Assembly: GCA_018650165.1 (NCBI GenBank)
Contig: JABIGM010000050.1
Coordinates: 1-46,118 of the forward strand
Direction of reading: 5' to 3'
From: Methanobacteriota archaeon
GTDB taxonomy: Archaea > Thermoplasmatota > Poseidoniia > Poseidoniales > Poseidoniaceae
Length of the DNA stretch: 46,118 bases
Shown: in pieces, positions 1 to 8,700 of the stretch
Layout: the number at the start of each line of letters is the position of its first letter
Numbering within the stretch: position 1 is the stretch's first letter
The notes under the pieces: generated by a model
The model's database searches: none
What the model saw: only the letters and a program-made list of their open reading frames with translations
Told to the model about the DNA's origin: nothing
Translations under genes and position numbers: made by a program

Positions 1-948
1 AATTCTACCTTCATTTTCAGCATCACATGCTCTCTTGAAAATATTCTTTCTTTCATCCCAATCGCTTGCAACCTTCGCTTCTGCAACCATCTTTTGCAAC
101 TCGACTCTTCGTAATTGTGAAAGTTCAGGTGACTGCCAAAGCCTTACCAGGCCATCTCTCCTAATGCTGGCCATTGTATCTGCAGCGAGGCCGATCAAGA
201 AATCGCCCAAGTTGGAATTAGTTGATTCGATGAATACCTCTTCCGTCATGCAATGGAGGCTACCCTCAATGGATAGAACCCACCATCCATCTCCCGCTCG
301 ATGAGAAGATAATGGTTCAAGGGAACGCGTGTCTATGGTTTCGAGATTATCCCAGCCATACGGGTGAGGAGAACCTTCCCACAGCATCCCATCTGCTGAC
401 TGTAACAATATCTTGCCACCTGACATACGGCTTACCCAAGACCACACTCTATCTTCGAGTAATCGTTGTGAGTCTTCGTTAGCTAACTTTGCACAGCGTA
501 ATTTTCCATCTTCATCTTGCCACATCAGATGTTCACGGTCAAACCAACCTACAAGGCGCCTTAGACCGCCTACTGCGAGACGTTTTAGCCCTCTACCTTC
601 TTGATTGAAAATGTGGATTTGCCCCTGCCGGCATGATAGAATCCATCCGCCCCCTGGGCGAGGCAAGATATCACTAAATCCGCCAGTTGTAGAACGTCCT
701 TCACCGATTTGTGTACCATCACTAGCCCGGATTAATTGGAAACCATGTCCGCTAAGTACGCCGATTCTGCCAGAATCATGAGCTGCTGCATGGACTCTGA
801 AAGGCAAAGAACGGCGCCAACGTTGATTGAACTCCTCATCGAGTAAGATCAAATCTAATCCCGACGATACAAGAAGACCGCCTCCTACATTACAAGCGGT
901 TGAAATGGCATTTGGCGCTTGCCAAGAACGTGACACTGCCCAACTCAT
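1..948 (-). CDS. beta-propeller-like protein, partial (3' end outside window)
   Basis: An open frame of 316 codons runs from an ATG at 948 to the window edge without a stop, so the C-terminus is missing. The start overlaps the stop of the upstream AAA+ ATPase gene as ATGA, so the two are very likely translationally coupled. The protein begins MSWAVSRSWQAP and contains repeated short beta-rich blades with Trp and Gly-Gly-Trp turns (GGGWILSC, DGWWVLSIEG, DGLVRLWQSP), which resembles a WD40 or PQQ-type propeller. The last visible part (about residues 280-316) turns helical and charged. No signal peptide or membrane segment is seen, so it is probably cytoplasmic. Function is unknown; the coupling suggests it is a partner or scaffold for the ATPase. 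Confidence 0.75.
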   Translation of the reverse strand, partial: MSWAVSRSWQAPNAISTACNVGGGLLVSSGLDLILLDEEFNQRWRRSLPFRVHAAAHDSGRIGVLSGHGFQLIRASDGTQIGEGRSTTGGFSDILPRPGGGWILSCRQGQIHIFNQEGRGLKRLAVGGLRRLVGWFDREHLMWQDEDGKLRCAKLANEDSQRLLEDRVWSWVSRMSGGKILLQSADGMLWEGSPHPYGWDNLETIDTRSLEPLSSHRAGDGWWVLSIEGSLHCMTEEVFIESTNSNLGDFLIGLAADTMASIRRDGLVRLWQSPELSQLRRVELQKMVAEAKVASDWDERKNIFKRACDAENEGRI

Positions 949-2498
949 ACGACCGCCTCCATCATTCCCCATGCCACTAATTGGGCCCTAGCATCATTGG
1001 TTAATTTGAACATTCTAGTCCTGCCTTTTTGTTGTACAGACATTATTCCGGCTCTATAGAGGCGGTTGCACATCTGTGACATGCGGGGTCTCCGAATATT
1101 CAATTTATCCTGGAGCCGGGAATCGGATGGAGAAAATTCCCTATCGGATCCAACTTCGATTAGGACTGCTTCGCCATGAGAAAGGTTTCTCAGCGTTTGA
1201 ATATCCAAGGGGTTGCTTTCTTTCTGCCCAATGACTGGACGTCTGATTGCTGCCAATAGATCTGCTAGCCCAACCCCCTGAGGGACTTTTAATGCGTTCA
1301 TTAGTTGACCAAGTAGACCTTCGACTTCACCTTTGTACTCGATTCTAGGTTCGCTAGAAATGATTTCTTCTTCCGGATAGTAGTCTGCTTCCGCTTCATA
1401 TTCTTCTTCAACAATAGGCTCGCTAATCAGCACAGCCTCTGGACTATCTGCAACCCATAGGCTGTTGGCATCAACGTTTTCCGGCTCGGGGGGTGCACTC
1501 TGTACTGCTTTCTTGTCAAAAGGTGGGTTTTCTTGCTTGTTTACCCTGTTTCTAGCCGCTAGACCTCCAAGACCGCCCATCGAGGGCAAAGGTGCAGGAT
1601 ATACGTCTCTAACGGGCTCTTTTGCTAACTCTTCAAGGTCTAGGTCGAAATCTATTGAGACATCCGGTTCACTCACTGTTTCTTCCACATAGGTATCGGC
1701 CGATTCAAGTACTGGCGATTCGATAACTTCCTTAGGAGGTTGTTCGAACTTTATTTCCCGTGGATTTGCTCTCTCTTCATCGACCAAATCTCGCATTACT
1801 CGCATTACTTTCGACGGCATGCCGTTTGTTTTATCGAATACATAATCGAGAGAAATTTCATTTAATTCCCACCCGACTTTTGATGCACTAGCCATCCTAG
1901 CATCACACAATGCTTTGACTTCGCTCTTTTCAAGAGGCTTGATTATCTCGAAACTATCGAATCTATTAACCAACGATTCGGGCCACTGGGCACGTTGTTC
2001 AATTGACAACACGACTACAACCATGGCATTGAGTCTCTCTAATGGAGCGATAAGGTTAGAGCAAACTTCAGCAAGAGTTTTTCCATCAGCATTAGAGTAG
2101 TCGAGTGAAATTAAAGGCAGTGGTCCTTCGATTTCTTCAGTGAATTTGACTAAACGCGAAACTAATTCTTGTACATTAGCAGGGATATCAAACCCAATGA
2201 GTGAACCGTGAACCTCATGCAGTACTCTTTGGGCGTGTTCCGAGGTTGGAAACATGTCGAGGTGGACGTGTTTTCCCGCTTCTTCGGATACACAACGCAT
2301 CAAGGAAGTTTTTCCAGTGCCTCTTTCGCCAATAAGCAAGACTTTGCGTGGATATCGGGCTTTCAGGTAGCGGACCCAATTCGCACTTACTTGATCACGG
2401 CCAACTAACAAGTTGGATTGTCCCCTTTCCAAGGGTTTAGCTTGGAAGGGGTTACCCCTTAGGGCTGGTATTCCAAGTATTGGATGGTCTTCACTCAT
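945..2498 (-). CDS. AAA+ ATPase with C-terminal winged-helix domain
   Basis: 517 residues. The N-terminal third is an AAA+ module of the ORC/AAA_16 type: Walker A GERGTGKTS near residue 57, a Walker B-like strand PLISLDYSNAD, and a sensor-2-like segment GMPSKVMRVMRDL. The usual Walker B glutamate after the aspartate is a tyrosine (LDY), and sensor 1 has Ser rather than Asn, so hydrolysis may be weak or absent. Residues about 255-400 are acidic, Pro/Glu-rich and probably disordered. The last ~100 residues look like a winged helix (SRLQDKLNIRRPRMSQMCNR then a basic wing QQKGRTRMFKL), implying DNA binding. It diverges from HMG-CoA reductase and is followed by a propeller-like gene with an ATGA overlap. 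It is not a convincing Orc1/Cdc6: architecture and Walker B differ. A regulatory or DNA-scaffolding role is inference. Confidence 0.7.
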   Translation of the reverse strand: MSEDHPILGIPALRGNPFQAKPLERGQSNLLVGRDQVSANWVRYLKARYPRKVLLIGERGTGKTSLMRCVSEEAGKHVHLDMFPTSEHAQRVLHEVHGSLIGFDIPANVQELVSRLVKFTEEIEGPLPLISLDYSNADGKTLAEVCSNLIAPLERLNAMVVVVLSIEQRAQWPESLVNRFDSFEIIKPLEKSEVKALCDARMASASKVGWELNEISLDYVFDKTNGMPSKVMRVMRDLVDEERANPREIKFEQPPKEVIESPVLESADTYVEETVSEPDVSIDFDLDLEELAKEPVRDVYPAPLPSMGGLGGLAARNRVNKQENPPFDKKAVQSAPPEPENVDANSLWVADSPEAVLISEPIVEEEYEAEADYYPEEEIISSEPRIEYKGEVEGLLGQLMNALKVPQGVGLADLLAAIRRPVIGQKESNPLDIQTLRNLSHGEAVLIEVGSDREFSPSDSRLQDKLNIRRPRMSQMCNRLYRAGIMSVQQKGRTRMFKLTNDARAQLVAWGMMEAVV

Positions 2499-2611
2499 AT
2501 TCGGAGTTGAATTAACCGGGTATATGATGTTTCACTCAATTGAGGCCAAGGAGAGGCCCGTTAAGACGCGTTGAAATAAATACCACGGGACTTAATTATG
2601 CCTCAATAACA

Positions 2612-2633
2612 CATAGTTAACGCATAGTTAACG
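2612..2633. repeat. tandem 11-bp repeat in divergent promoter region
   Basis: CATAGTTAACG occurs twice with no gap. The second copy runs into the 10-bp perfect palindrome TAACGCGTTA (2629-2638), followed by a related AAGCGTTAA. The 210-bp region 2499-2708 lies between the divergent AAA+ ATPase and HMG-CoA reductase genes and holds both promoters. The repeats could be an operator. No gene was seen in this region. Confidence 0.5.
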
Positions 2634-2708
2634 CGTTAGTTGAAGCGTTAATTCGTCGGTTTCTTCATCAAGTAGACGCCACCCCCTACAATCCGGGGCG
2701 CATGCACT

Positions 2709-4007
2709 ATGCCAGTTGAAAACAGCCGACTTTCGGGCTTCTTCAAACTCTCTGTAGAGGAAAGAAGAGCAAAGGTCGCCCAATTAGCGAATCTTTCACC
2801 AGAAGAGGCAGAGGTCTTCTCAAAATATGGTGAATTGAACGAAGATTCTGCAAATCGCATGATCGAGAATGTAATCGGCACAATGTCATTACCCGTTGGC
2901 ATTGCAACTAATTTCATGATTGATGGCTCACAGTACCTCATTCCTTTCTGCGTAGAGGAGTCAAGTGTTGTTGCAGCTGCCAGCAATATGGCCAAGCGTT
3001 GCCTTACTAATGGTGGATTTAAGACCGATACTGATAATCCAGTTATGATTTCTCAAATCCAGGTCTTAGGCCTAGATGACACAGAAGCAGCAGGAGAAGC
3101 CATATTGACTGCTAAATATGAGTTGATGGCAATGTGTAATTCACTCCCATCGACCATGATTAAACTGGGAGGTGGATGTAAAGATATCCAGGTGCGTAGC
3201 ATAGATACCATGTCTGGTCGGATGCTAATTATCCATTTACTCATAGATACGAGGGATGCTATGGGCGCAAATGCAGTCAATACAATGGCAGAATTGGTCA
3301 GTGACAAAGTTGAGGAGATTACAGGCGGTAGGGTGCACCTCCGTATTTTGTCAAATCTAGCATCTCAGCGCCTAGCCCGGGTTAAGGCCATATTTACTCC
3401 TGAGGAGATTTCAGATGACGGTACCAGAGAGAATGGAAGTAAAGTTATCACTGGAATCCTTGAAGCACACCATTTCGCCATGGCCGACCCTTACAGGGCA
3501 GCAACCCACAACAAGGGCGTAATGAATGCGATTAGTGCCGTTGCCTTGGCCTGTGGGCAAGATTGGCGTGCAATCGAAGCAGGATGTCACGCATGGGCTG
3601 CTGTTGAAACCGGCACTTACTCTTCAATGACTCGCTGGCATAGAGATGAGAGTGGCAACCTAGTAGGTCGAATTGAGACTCCTATGGCTGTTGGAATCGT
3701 AGGCGGGGCTTCCAAAGTCCATCCTGCTGCTAGAGCTAATTTAGCAATACTAGGAGTTGAATCAGCACAAGAATTAGCCGGAATCATCGCCGCAGCAGGC
3801 CTTGCACAGAATCTAGGGGCAATGCGTGCATTAGCAACCAGTGGGATTCAGGCAGGCCACATGAAATTACATGCGAGAAATATGGCAGTTAGTGCTGGCG
3901 CCCTTGGTGACGAGATTGAAAAAGTCGCAGATATTGTCAATACACAAAGTGGACCAGTTACACAACAACTCGTCAAAGATACTCTTGAAGCGATTCGCAA
4001 TTCTTAA
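2709..4007 (+). CDS. mvaA: hydroxymethylglutaryl-CoA reductase, class II type
   Basis: Reduces HMG-CoA to mevalonate, the committed step to archaeal isoprenoid lipids. 432 residues, full length for the family. It opens with SRLSGFFKLSVEERR, the N-terminal signature of class II (Pseudomonas mvaA/Archaeoglobus/Thermoplasma) enzymes rather than the membrane-type class I. Seen: the substrate-side EES motif around residues 83-84, DAMGAN at 183-188, the lysine in THNKG (K269), the aspartate in GQDWRAIEAG (D285) and the C-terminal flap histidine in GHMKLHARN (H384), which correspond to the Glu/Lys/Asp/His catalytic set. There is no membrane segment, so it is cytoplasmic. The stop codon abuts the convergent scpB stop with no spacer. 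Cofactor choice (NADH or NADPH) cannot be read safely from the sequence alone. Confidence 0.95.
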   Translation: MPVENSRLSGFFKLSVEERRAKVAQLANLSPEEAEVFSKYGELNEDSANRMIENVIGTMSLPVGIATNFMIDGSQYLIPFCVEESSVVAAASNMAKRCLTNGGFKTDTDNPVMISQIQVLGLDDTEAAGEAILTAKYELMAMCNSLPSTMIKLGGGCKDIQVRSIDTMSGRMLIIHLLIDTRDAMGANAVNTMAELVSDKVEEITGGRVHLRILSNLASQRLARVKAIFTPEEISDDGTRENGSKVITGILEAHHFAMADPYRAATHNKGVMNAISAVALACGQDWRAIEAGCHAWAAVETGTYSSMTRWHRDESGNLVGRIETPMAVGIVGGASKVHPAARANLAILGVESAQELAGIIAAAGLAQNLGAMRALATSGIQAGHMKLHARNMAVSAGALGDEIEKVADIVNTQSGPVTQQLVKDTLEAIRNS

Positions 4008-4616
4008 TCACTCATCTTCACCGATTTCTAGCGTGGTCTGCATTCCACCATCTGAATCGGCTTCATCCCTCAAAGCAAGTTTGCTCTCCATACCATCAAG
4101 CATACCTGATGAAACAACCATGTCTCTAAACCAGGCTCTGACTTTTTTACGATCGGTATGTGGACAGCCAAACATCTCAGAGAAGCGCCTTGTTGTGGTT
4201 AGGCGACGAGTATTTCCATCACGTCTTCGACCTACAAGACCTGCCTGAGCCAACTCTCTGATGTGATCATACGCTCTTTGCCCAAGCAATTCAACCAAAC
4301 GAGATTGTGGCATTGGTTGATGGTAAGCAATCAATGCTGCAGCCTTTAGAAGTTTAGGAGGTAGTTCGGATTTGGTCTCCTTAGGCAAATGGTCAGCGAT
4401 AATTGGTTTGACTTCCATTGCCCATTTCCCACTGATTTGTACAACCTGAAGTCCACCACCTCTCCGTCGCTTAATTGAAGATTGAAGGGCAATTAGCGAT
4501 TCAGAGATTTCTTCTTCTTCGTACCCTAGGGTTTCTGATAGTTCGGTAATATCTAACGATCTACCGGCACTGAATAAGGTGGCCTCCAATAGCGTCCCCA
4601 ATGGTATTTCCGACAT
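4008..4616 (-). CDS. scpB: segregation and condensation protein B
   Basis: 202 residues. It is the winged-helix dimer subunit that binds the kleisin ScpA in the SMC condensin complex. The family pattern is clear: an N-terminal LLEATLFSAGRSLDITELSE, the central KLLKAAALIAYHQPMPQSRL (in ScpB the 'ALETLAIIAYRQPITR' region), then an HIRELAQAGLVGRRRDG wing and a TTTRRFSEMFG motif. Thirteen bases separate it from the end of scpA, so it is the last gene of smc-scpA-scpB. A GGAG-type site precedes the ATG. The C-terminus (about 30 residues) is acidic and likely flexible. It converges with HMG-CoA reductase with zero spacing. Confidence 0.93.
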   Translation of the reverse strand: MSEIPLGTLLEATLFSAGRSLDITELSETLGYEEEEISESLIALQSSIKRRRGGGLQVVQISGKWAMEVKPIIADHLPKETKSELPPKLLKAAALIAYHQPMPQSRLVELLGQRAYDHIRELAQAGLVGRRRDGNTRRLTTTRRFSEMFGCPHTDRKKVRAWFRDMVVSSGMLDGMESKLALRDEADSDGGMQTTLEIGEDE

Positions 4617-4628
4617 GTAAACAACTCC

Positions 4629-5780
4629 TTACTCCACCAACCAATCGGCAGGATTATCTGACATCGACTCTTTTTCTAGTTTGGCCCTTTCCTCTTCTTC
4701 AAGCGCAATTCGAGCACGTTCCGCAAGTCGTGCCGCATGACGCATGGATTCTGTTTCATCTTCCTTTATAGATTCAGAATCATCCGCCATCAATTTGTCT
4801 GCTAAAATTGTAACATTCTCGAAAGTATCTGCATCGGGCCACCTATCTTCAAGCATAATAGGGTCTTCAGGACCCTCTTGACTTATCCATGCAAAACCAC
4901 GGTGCGTAAGGAATAAACCTGCAACGAATGATGTGATTTTTGATTCCATATCATAACCTTCGGGAATTTCTCCAAATGTGTCTTGCAGGATACTTCTCAG
5001 TTCGTTAGTGACATCAGCAACTGGAACCTTTGCCTCGCCTCTAGACTTAGTAACGCGCCTCATTGCATCCCAGCAGCGCTTAATATCGCCTTCCATGTCT
5101 TCTTTATGCATCCTTGAGCCAACATTAGCAAGCATATTCTTTAGTTCATCAGCATGATTACGTCGGTATTCTTCTTTCGCTTTGAGTATCTCTGCCTCAT
5201 CACAAGCATCTTTCAATGCCGACAACAATTCACCAAGAGTAGATGGTCTGCCTTCATCACGCCTTATTCTCTCACCAAAGAATGAAGGAAGAACTTGATC
5301 AGCACTTCCTTCGAGAACAGATGTTGTGAAAATGAACTCGGAGTCATCATATTCCGCTTCCCAACCGAAGTCCATTAGTTCATCATCCACTTCGAGGTCG
5401 AGTGCAATTACTCTATCGAATAGAGTAGATGCCTGTTGTGTGAGGACCTCCCAGGACATCCTAATCAAGCGCCCACAAGCTGGTAAATCAAGACCTGAGG
5501 CTTCTTTACGAACCCGTATAGTGAACAATTTAAGAAATGCTGATAAATCGATATTCCAAGGGTCCATGCCTTCTTCTTTGACCAACGAGAGTACGAGTGC
5601 AACAGATCTGTCAAATGGATCAGTCAATACTTGGTGCTCAGCGCTATCTTCCTGGGCAATGCGTATAATTCGGTCAGCATAGCGTTCAGCCTCACTTGCT
5701 TCTTCTTCCTGTCTCATCAATTGATCGAGAATATCCTGGCGAAGAAACCAGTCGTCTAAAACCGCTTGCTGCATCCTCAA
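4629..5780 (-). CDS. scpA: segregation and condensation protein A (kleisin)
   Basis: 383 residues, longer than the usual ~250. It is the kleisin that bridges the two heads of the SMC dimer. The core motif DPFDRSVALVLSLVKEEGMD followed by PWNIDLSAFLKLF (about residues 58-90) matches the kleisin N-terminal helical region. The C-terminal winged helix (about residues 255-300) binds the SMC head cap. A charged N-terminal extension of about 55 residues and a Glu/Lys/Arg-rich tail of about 60 residues are additions to the bacterial plan. The ATG overlaps the smc stop (ATGA), which implies translational coupling and matched amounts. Identification rests on the core motif and the position between smc and scpB. 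Confidence 0.9.
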   Translation of the reverse strand: MRMQQAVLDDWFLRQDILDQLMRQEEEASEAERYADRIIRIAQEDSAEHQVLTDPFDRSVALVLSLVKEEGMDPWNIDLSAFLKLFTIRVRKEASGLDLPACGRLIRMSWEVLTQQASTLFDRVIALDLEVDDELMDFGWEAEYDDSEFIFTTSVLEGSADQVLPSFFGERIRRDEGRPSTLGELLSALKDACDEAEILKAKEEYRRNHADELKNMLANVGSRMHKEDMEGDIKRCWDAMRRVTKSRGEAKVPVADVTNELRSILQDTFGEIPEGYDMESKITSFVAGLFLTHRGFAWISQEGPEDPIMLEDRWPDADTFENVTILADKLMADDSESIKEDETESMRHAARLAERARIALEEEERAKLEKESMSDNPADWLVE

Positions 5781-8700
5781 ACCTCCGTTTCAGCCTCAGT
5801 CTCTTCCTCTTCTGCATCCGCTTCTTCGCCTTCAGCTAATAATTCGGAAACTAGCCTTTGACGCTCTTCAATTTCACCAGATAGTTCATCAGCTCTTTCA
5901 CTAAGTGCTTCAAAGCCGTTTTCTTCAGTTTCATCGTCTTCATCAATGTGATTGAGTAGCCCACCCAAACTCTTAGGAGCAGGTAATGCTTCTGGAACCT
6001 CTGGCATTTCAGCATCAATGATTCTTGCCTCTTCAATGCGTGAATGATTCTTATCAGCAGCAGTAGTTGCTTCTTTCTCTGCTTGGGCCCCTAATTCAAT
6101 AGCACGTTCACGGTTGAAATCAACGATTCTTCTTGAACATCCATCGCCACCATGTGTAATACCAATATGGTGATCTGCTAATTCTAAGGAAACCTTTCGT
6201 AGAGTAACCATGATGAATTGTGCTGCTTCGCTTCGGTTTCTACACTCAGTAGCGATTAATTTGGAATTCGGAACATCGAGGTTTTGGTCAACTTCATCAA
6301 AGTAGTAGAATGGACTAGGGTCATGGTCCTGTATTGCGAAAATCAATGACAATGAAGCCATCGATTTTTCACCACCTGACAGTCCTTGTAACCTTGATTT
6401 ATTCGACTTACCACGTGGCTGCGCCCACATGTCCAAACCACCCTTGAATGGCTCTTCAGGATTCTCAAGGAACAACTCGCCACGTCCGCCATTGGAGAGA
6501 CGGTTGTATACGACTTTGAAATTCTCATTGACTTCTTTCAAAGTAGCCAATAGGCGTGTCTTCCTCTGATTCTCTAACTTATCAGTAATATCGATAAGAC
6601 GCTTTCGCCTTTCTTGTAGTACCTTGAAATCGCCTTTCATCTCATCAAGACGTTGCTTACAAGCATCATATTGTTCGATTGCAAGCATATTGAAATCTCC
6701 AAAGCGGTCTAATTTCCTTCGCAATTCGTTGACGCTCTTTTGAGCATCTCCGACATTTGGTAAATCTACATCTTCTTCAGCAACTGGGATTGATTCATCT
6801 GCCATTTCCACAAGTAAATCTGCCAAACTATTCTCTCTAACCGCTATACTCAACGTTAGTTCCTCTGCCAATGAACGGCTATTGATTGCTGATGTTGCCT
6901 TCTGATTAGCATTGGCTCTAACCTCTGCTCTTTCTTCGACTAATTCCTTTCTCTCAGTTTCAAGGCCTTCGTGTTCTTCTAGAAGTGAGGAGCGTTCTGC
7001 TTGTTTTTCATCAAGTATCTTCTTTTCACCAATCAGTGATTCATTCCATTCATTAACCGCTTTTTCGCGACCTGCCATTCCGGCTTGGATTTCATCTGCT
7101 CTCGAAGTCAAAGAGTCGAGACGTTGTGACAATAATTCACTCTTTTCTTTGCCACTATCTAGAGTGACTTGAGCCTTGTTTGCTGCACCCTCGGCTTCTA
7201 CTCTGCCTGTTTGAGCATCTAGTAGCCGTTGGCGTATACCTTCAGGACTGGATTCTCTGAGGTCTTCATTCGCAGCATCTCTTGCTGCTTCCGCTTCGAT
7301 GAGTTTTTGTTTAGTATCCTCTAGTAGGGCCACTTTGCCGACATGTTCCGACTCTAAATTAGCAAGACGGTTTTGAAGTTGAGTTGCTATGCCTCGGGCC
7401 TTTGTCAGGGATTTAGCGGCTAATTCTAATTCTGCCTTTAGTGTATTTACCTTAATCAATTGGTCATCTTCTGCAAGAGAATTTAATTTAATTCGGATTT
7501 CATTCTGGCGTGTACGTGCTTCACGAAGTGCCCCAGCAACGGTTTGTGCCATTAACGAAAGTCGTTCTACTTCGCTTACCAGCTTTTCAACTTCACTTGC
7601 TCCGTGAATCTTTCCGCCAAAGCCTGCCTTCATCTTCTGCTTGCTTCCACCGATCATTGCACCACCAGGTTCAGTAATTTCCCCACCAAGGGTCACCAAT
7701 CGAACACCACCCATCAATCTACGAGCGGTACCAATATTATCGACAACGAGGGTATTACGCAGGGCATATGCCACCGCTGTAGCAATTCGAGGGTCGTAAT
7801 CCAACAATTCGTGAGCAAATCCCATGACGCCTGGTTTTCGAACGATCATAGCCGCCTTACCAGATGAACGATTCGCCTGCATTTTGTTGAGAGGTAAGAA
7901 TGTTGCACGGCCTAATTTTCTACTCTTTAGAAGAGCCATTGCTTCGGCTGCCACTTGGTCACTTTCGACTACGACAGAGTTCATTCCGCCGCCGACTGCA
8001 GTAGCAAGAGCCTCTGCATGTGCTGAATCCTTTGGAGCACACAATTCACTAATTGTGCCAATTATCCCTTTCAACTCTCCACGATCTCTTGCTGCCATTA
8101 CTGCCGCTGCACCAGGTGCCATTCCATTGCTACCTGACCTCTTATCGAGTTCTATTCTGGCTGAAGAGAGGCGGCGTTCTGCATCTTGCAGTCTTTTGTC
8201 AACTGCAGATGATTCATCGATAAGTCGCCCTTCTGCAGTTTGCGCATTGCGTAATTCAGTGGCAAGAGCAGTTCGGTCATTCTCAGGATTGGCACCTCCT
8301 AACTCTTCTGCTTGTAGTTCTAAATCGTCATGTGCAAGGCTAGCATCATCCACCGCTTCTTCGGCTGCAGATAATTGCTCTGCAATCATTTCTGCCTGGT
8401 TTGCCACTTTATCGGCTTCTAGACGTGCATTTTGAACCGCCTCACGGCATAGCTCGAGATGCTCGTTTGCTTTCGAAAGCGCACGGGAAAGAGATGCTGT
8501 TGCTTCACCTGAATTCTCCAAAGATTCTCGGATTTCGGCCTCTATGGCCTCGGTCGCCTCAAAAGCGAGTTTGCTAGCAGCAAGTGATTCTTTAGCAGAA
8601 ATTAGATTTGACTCGTGGCTATCTAAATCTGTTTTTGCAGTTGTTATATGCTCTTCCAAGCCTTCAAGAGTTACTTTGTCTTCTGAATCTGCACTTTCAG

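Noticed and set aside
945..2498. Orc1/Cdc6 replication initiator and a replication origin at 2499-2708
   Set aside because: The AAA+ core lacks the Walker B glutamate and the domain layout differs; repeats alone do not show an origin.
3932..3945. TATTGTCAATACAC also occurs inside HMG-CoA reductase
   Set aside because: Matches most of the 43376-43388 palindrome region, but is in coding sequence of a conserved gene; taken as chance.
7824..8435. 203-codon open frame on the plus strand
   Set aside because: It lies wholly opposite smc, is Ser/Ala-rich low complexity and has no recognisable motif; typical antisense shadow of a coiled-coil gene.
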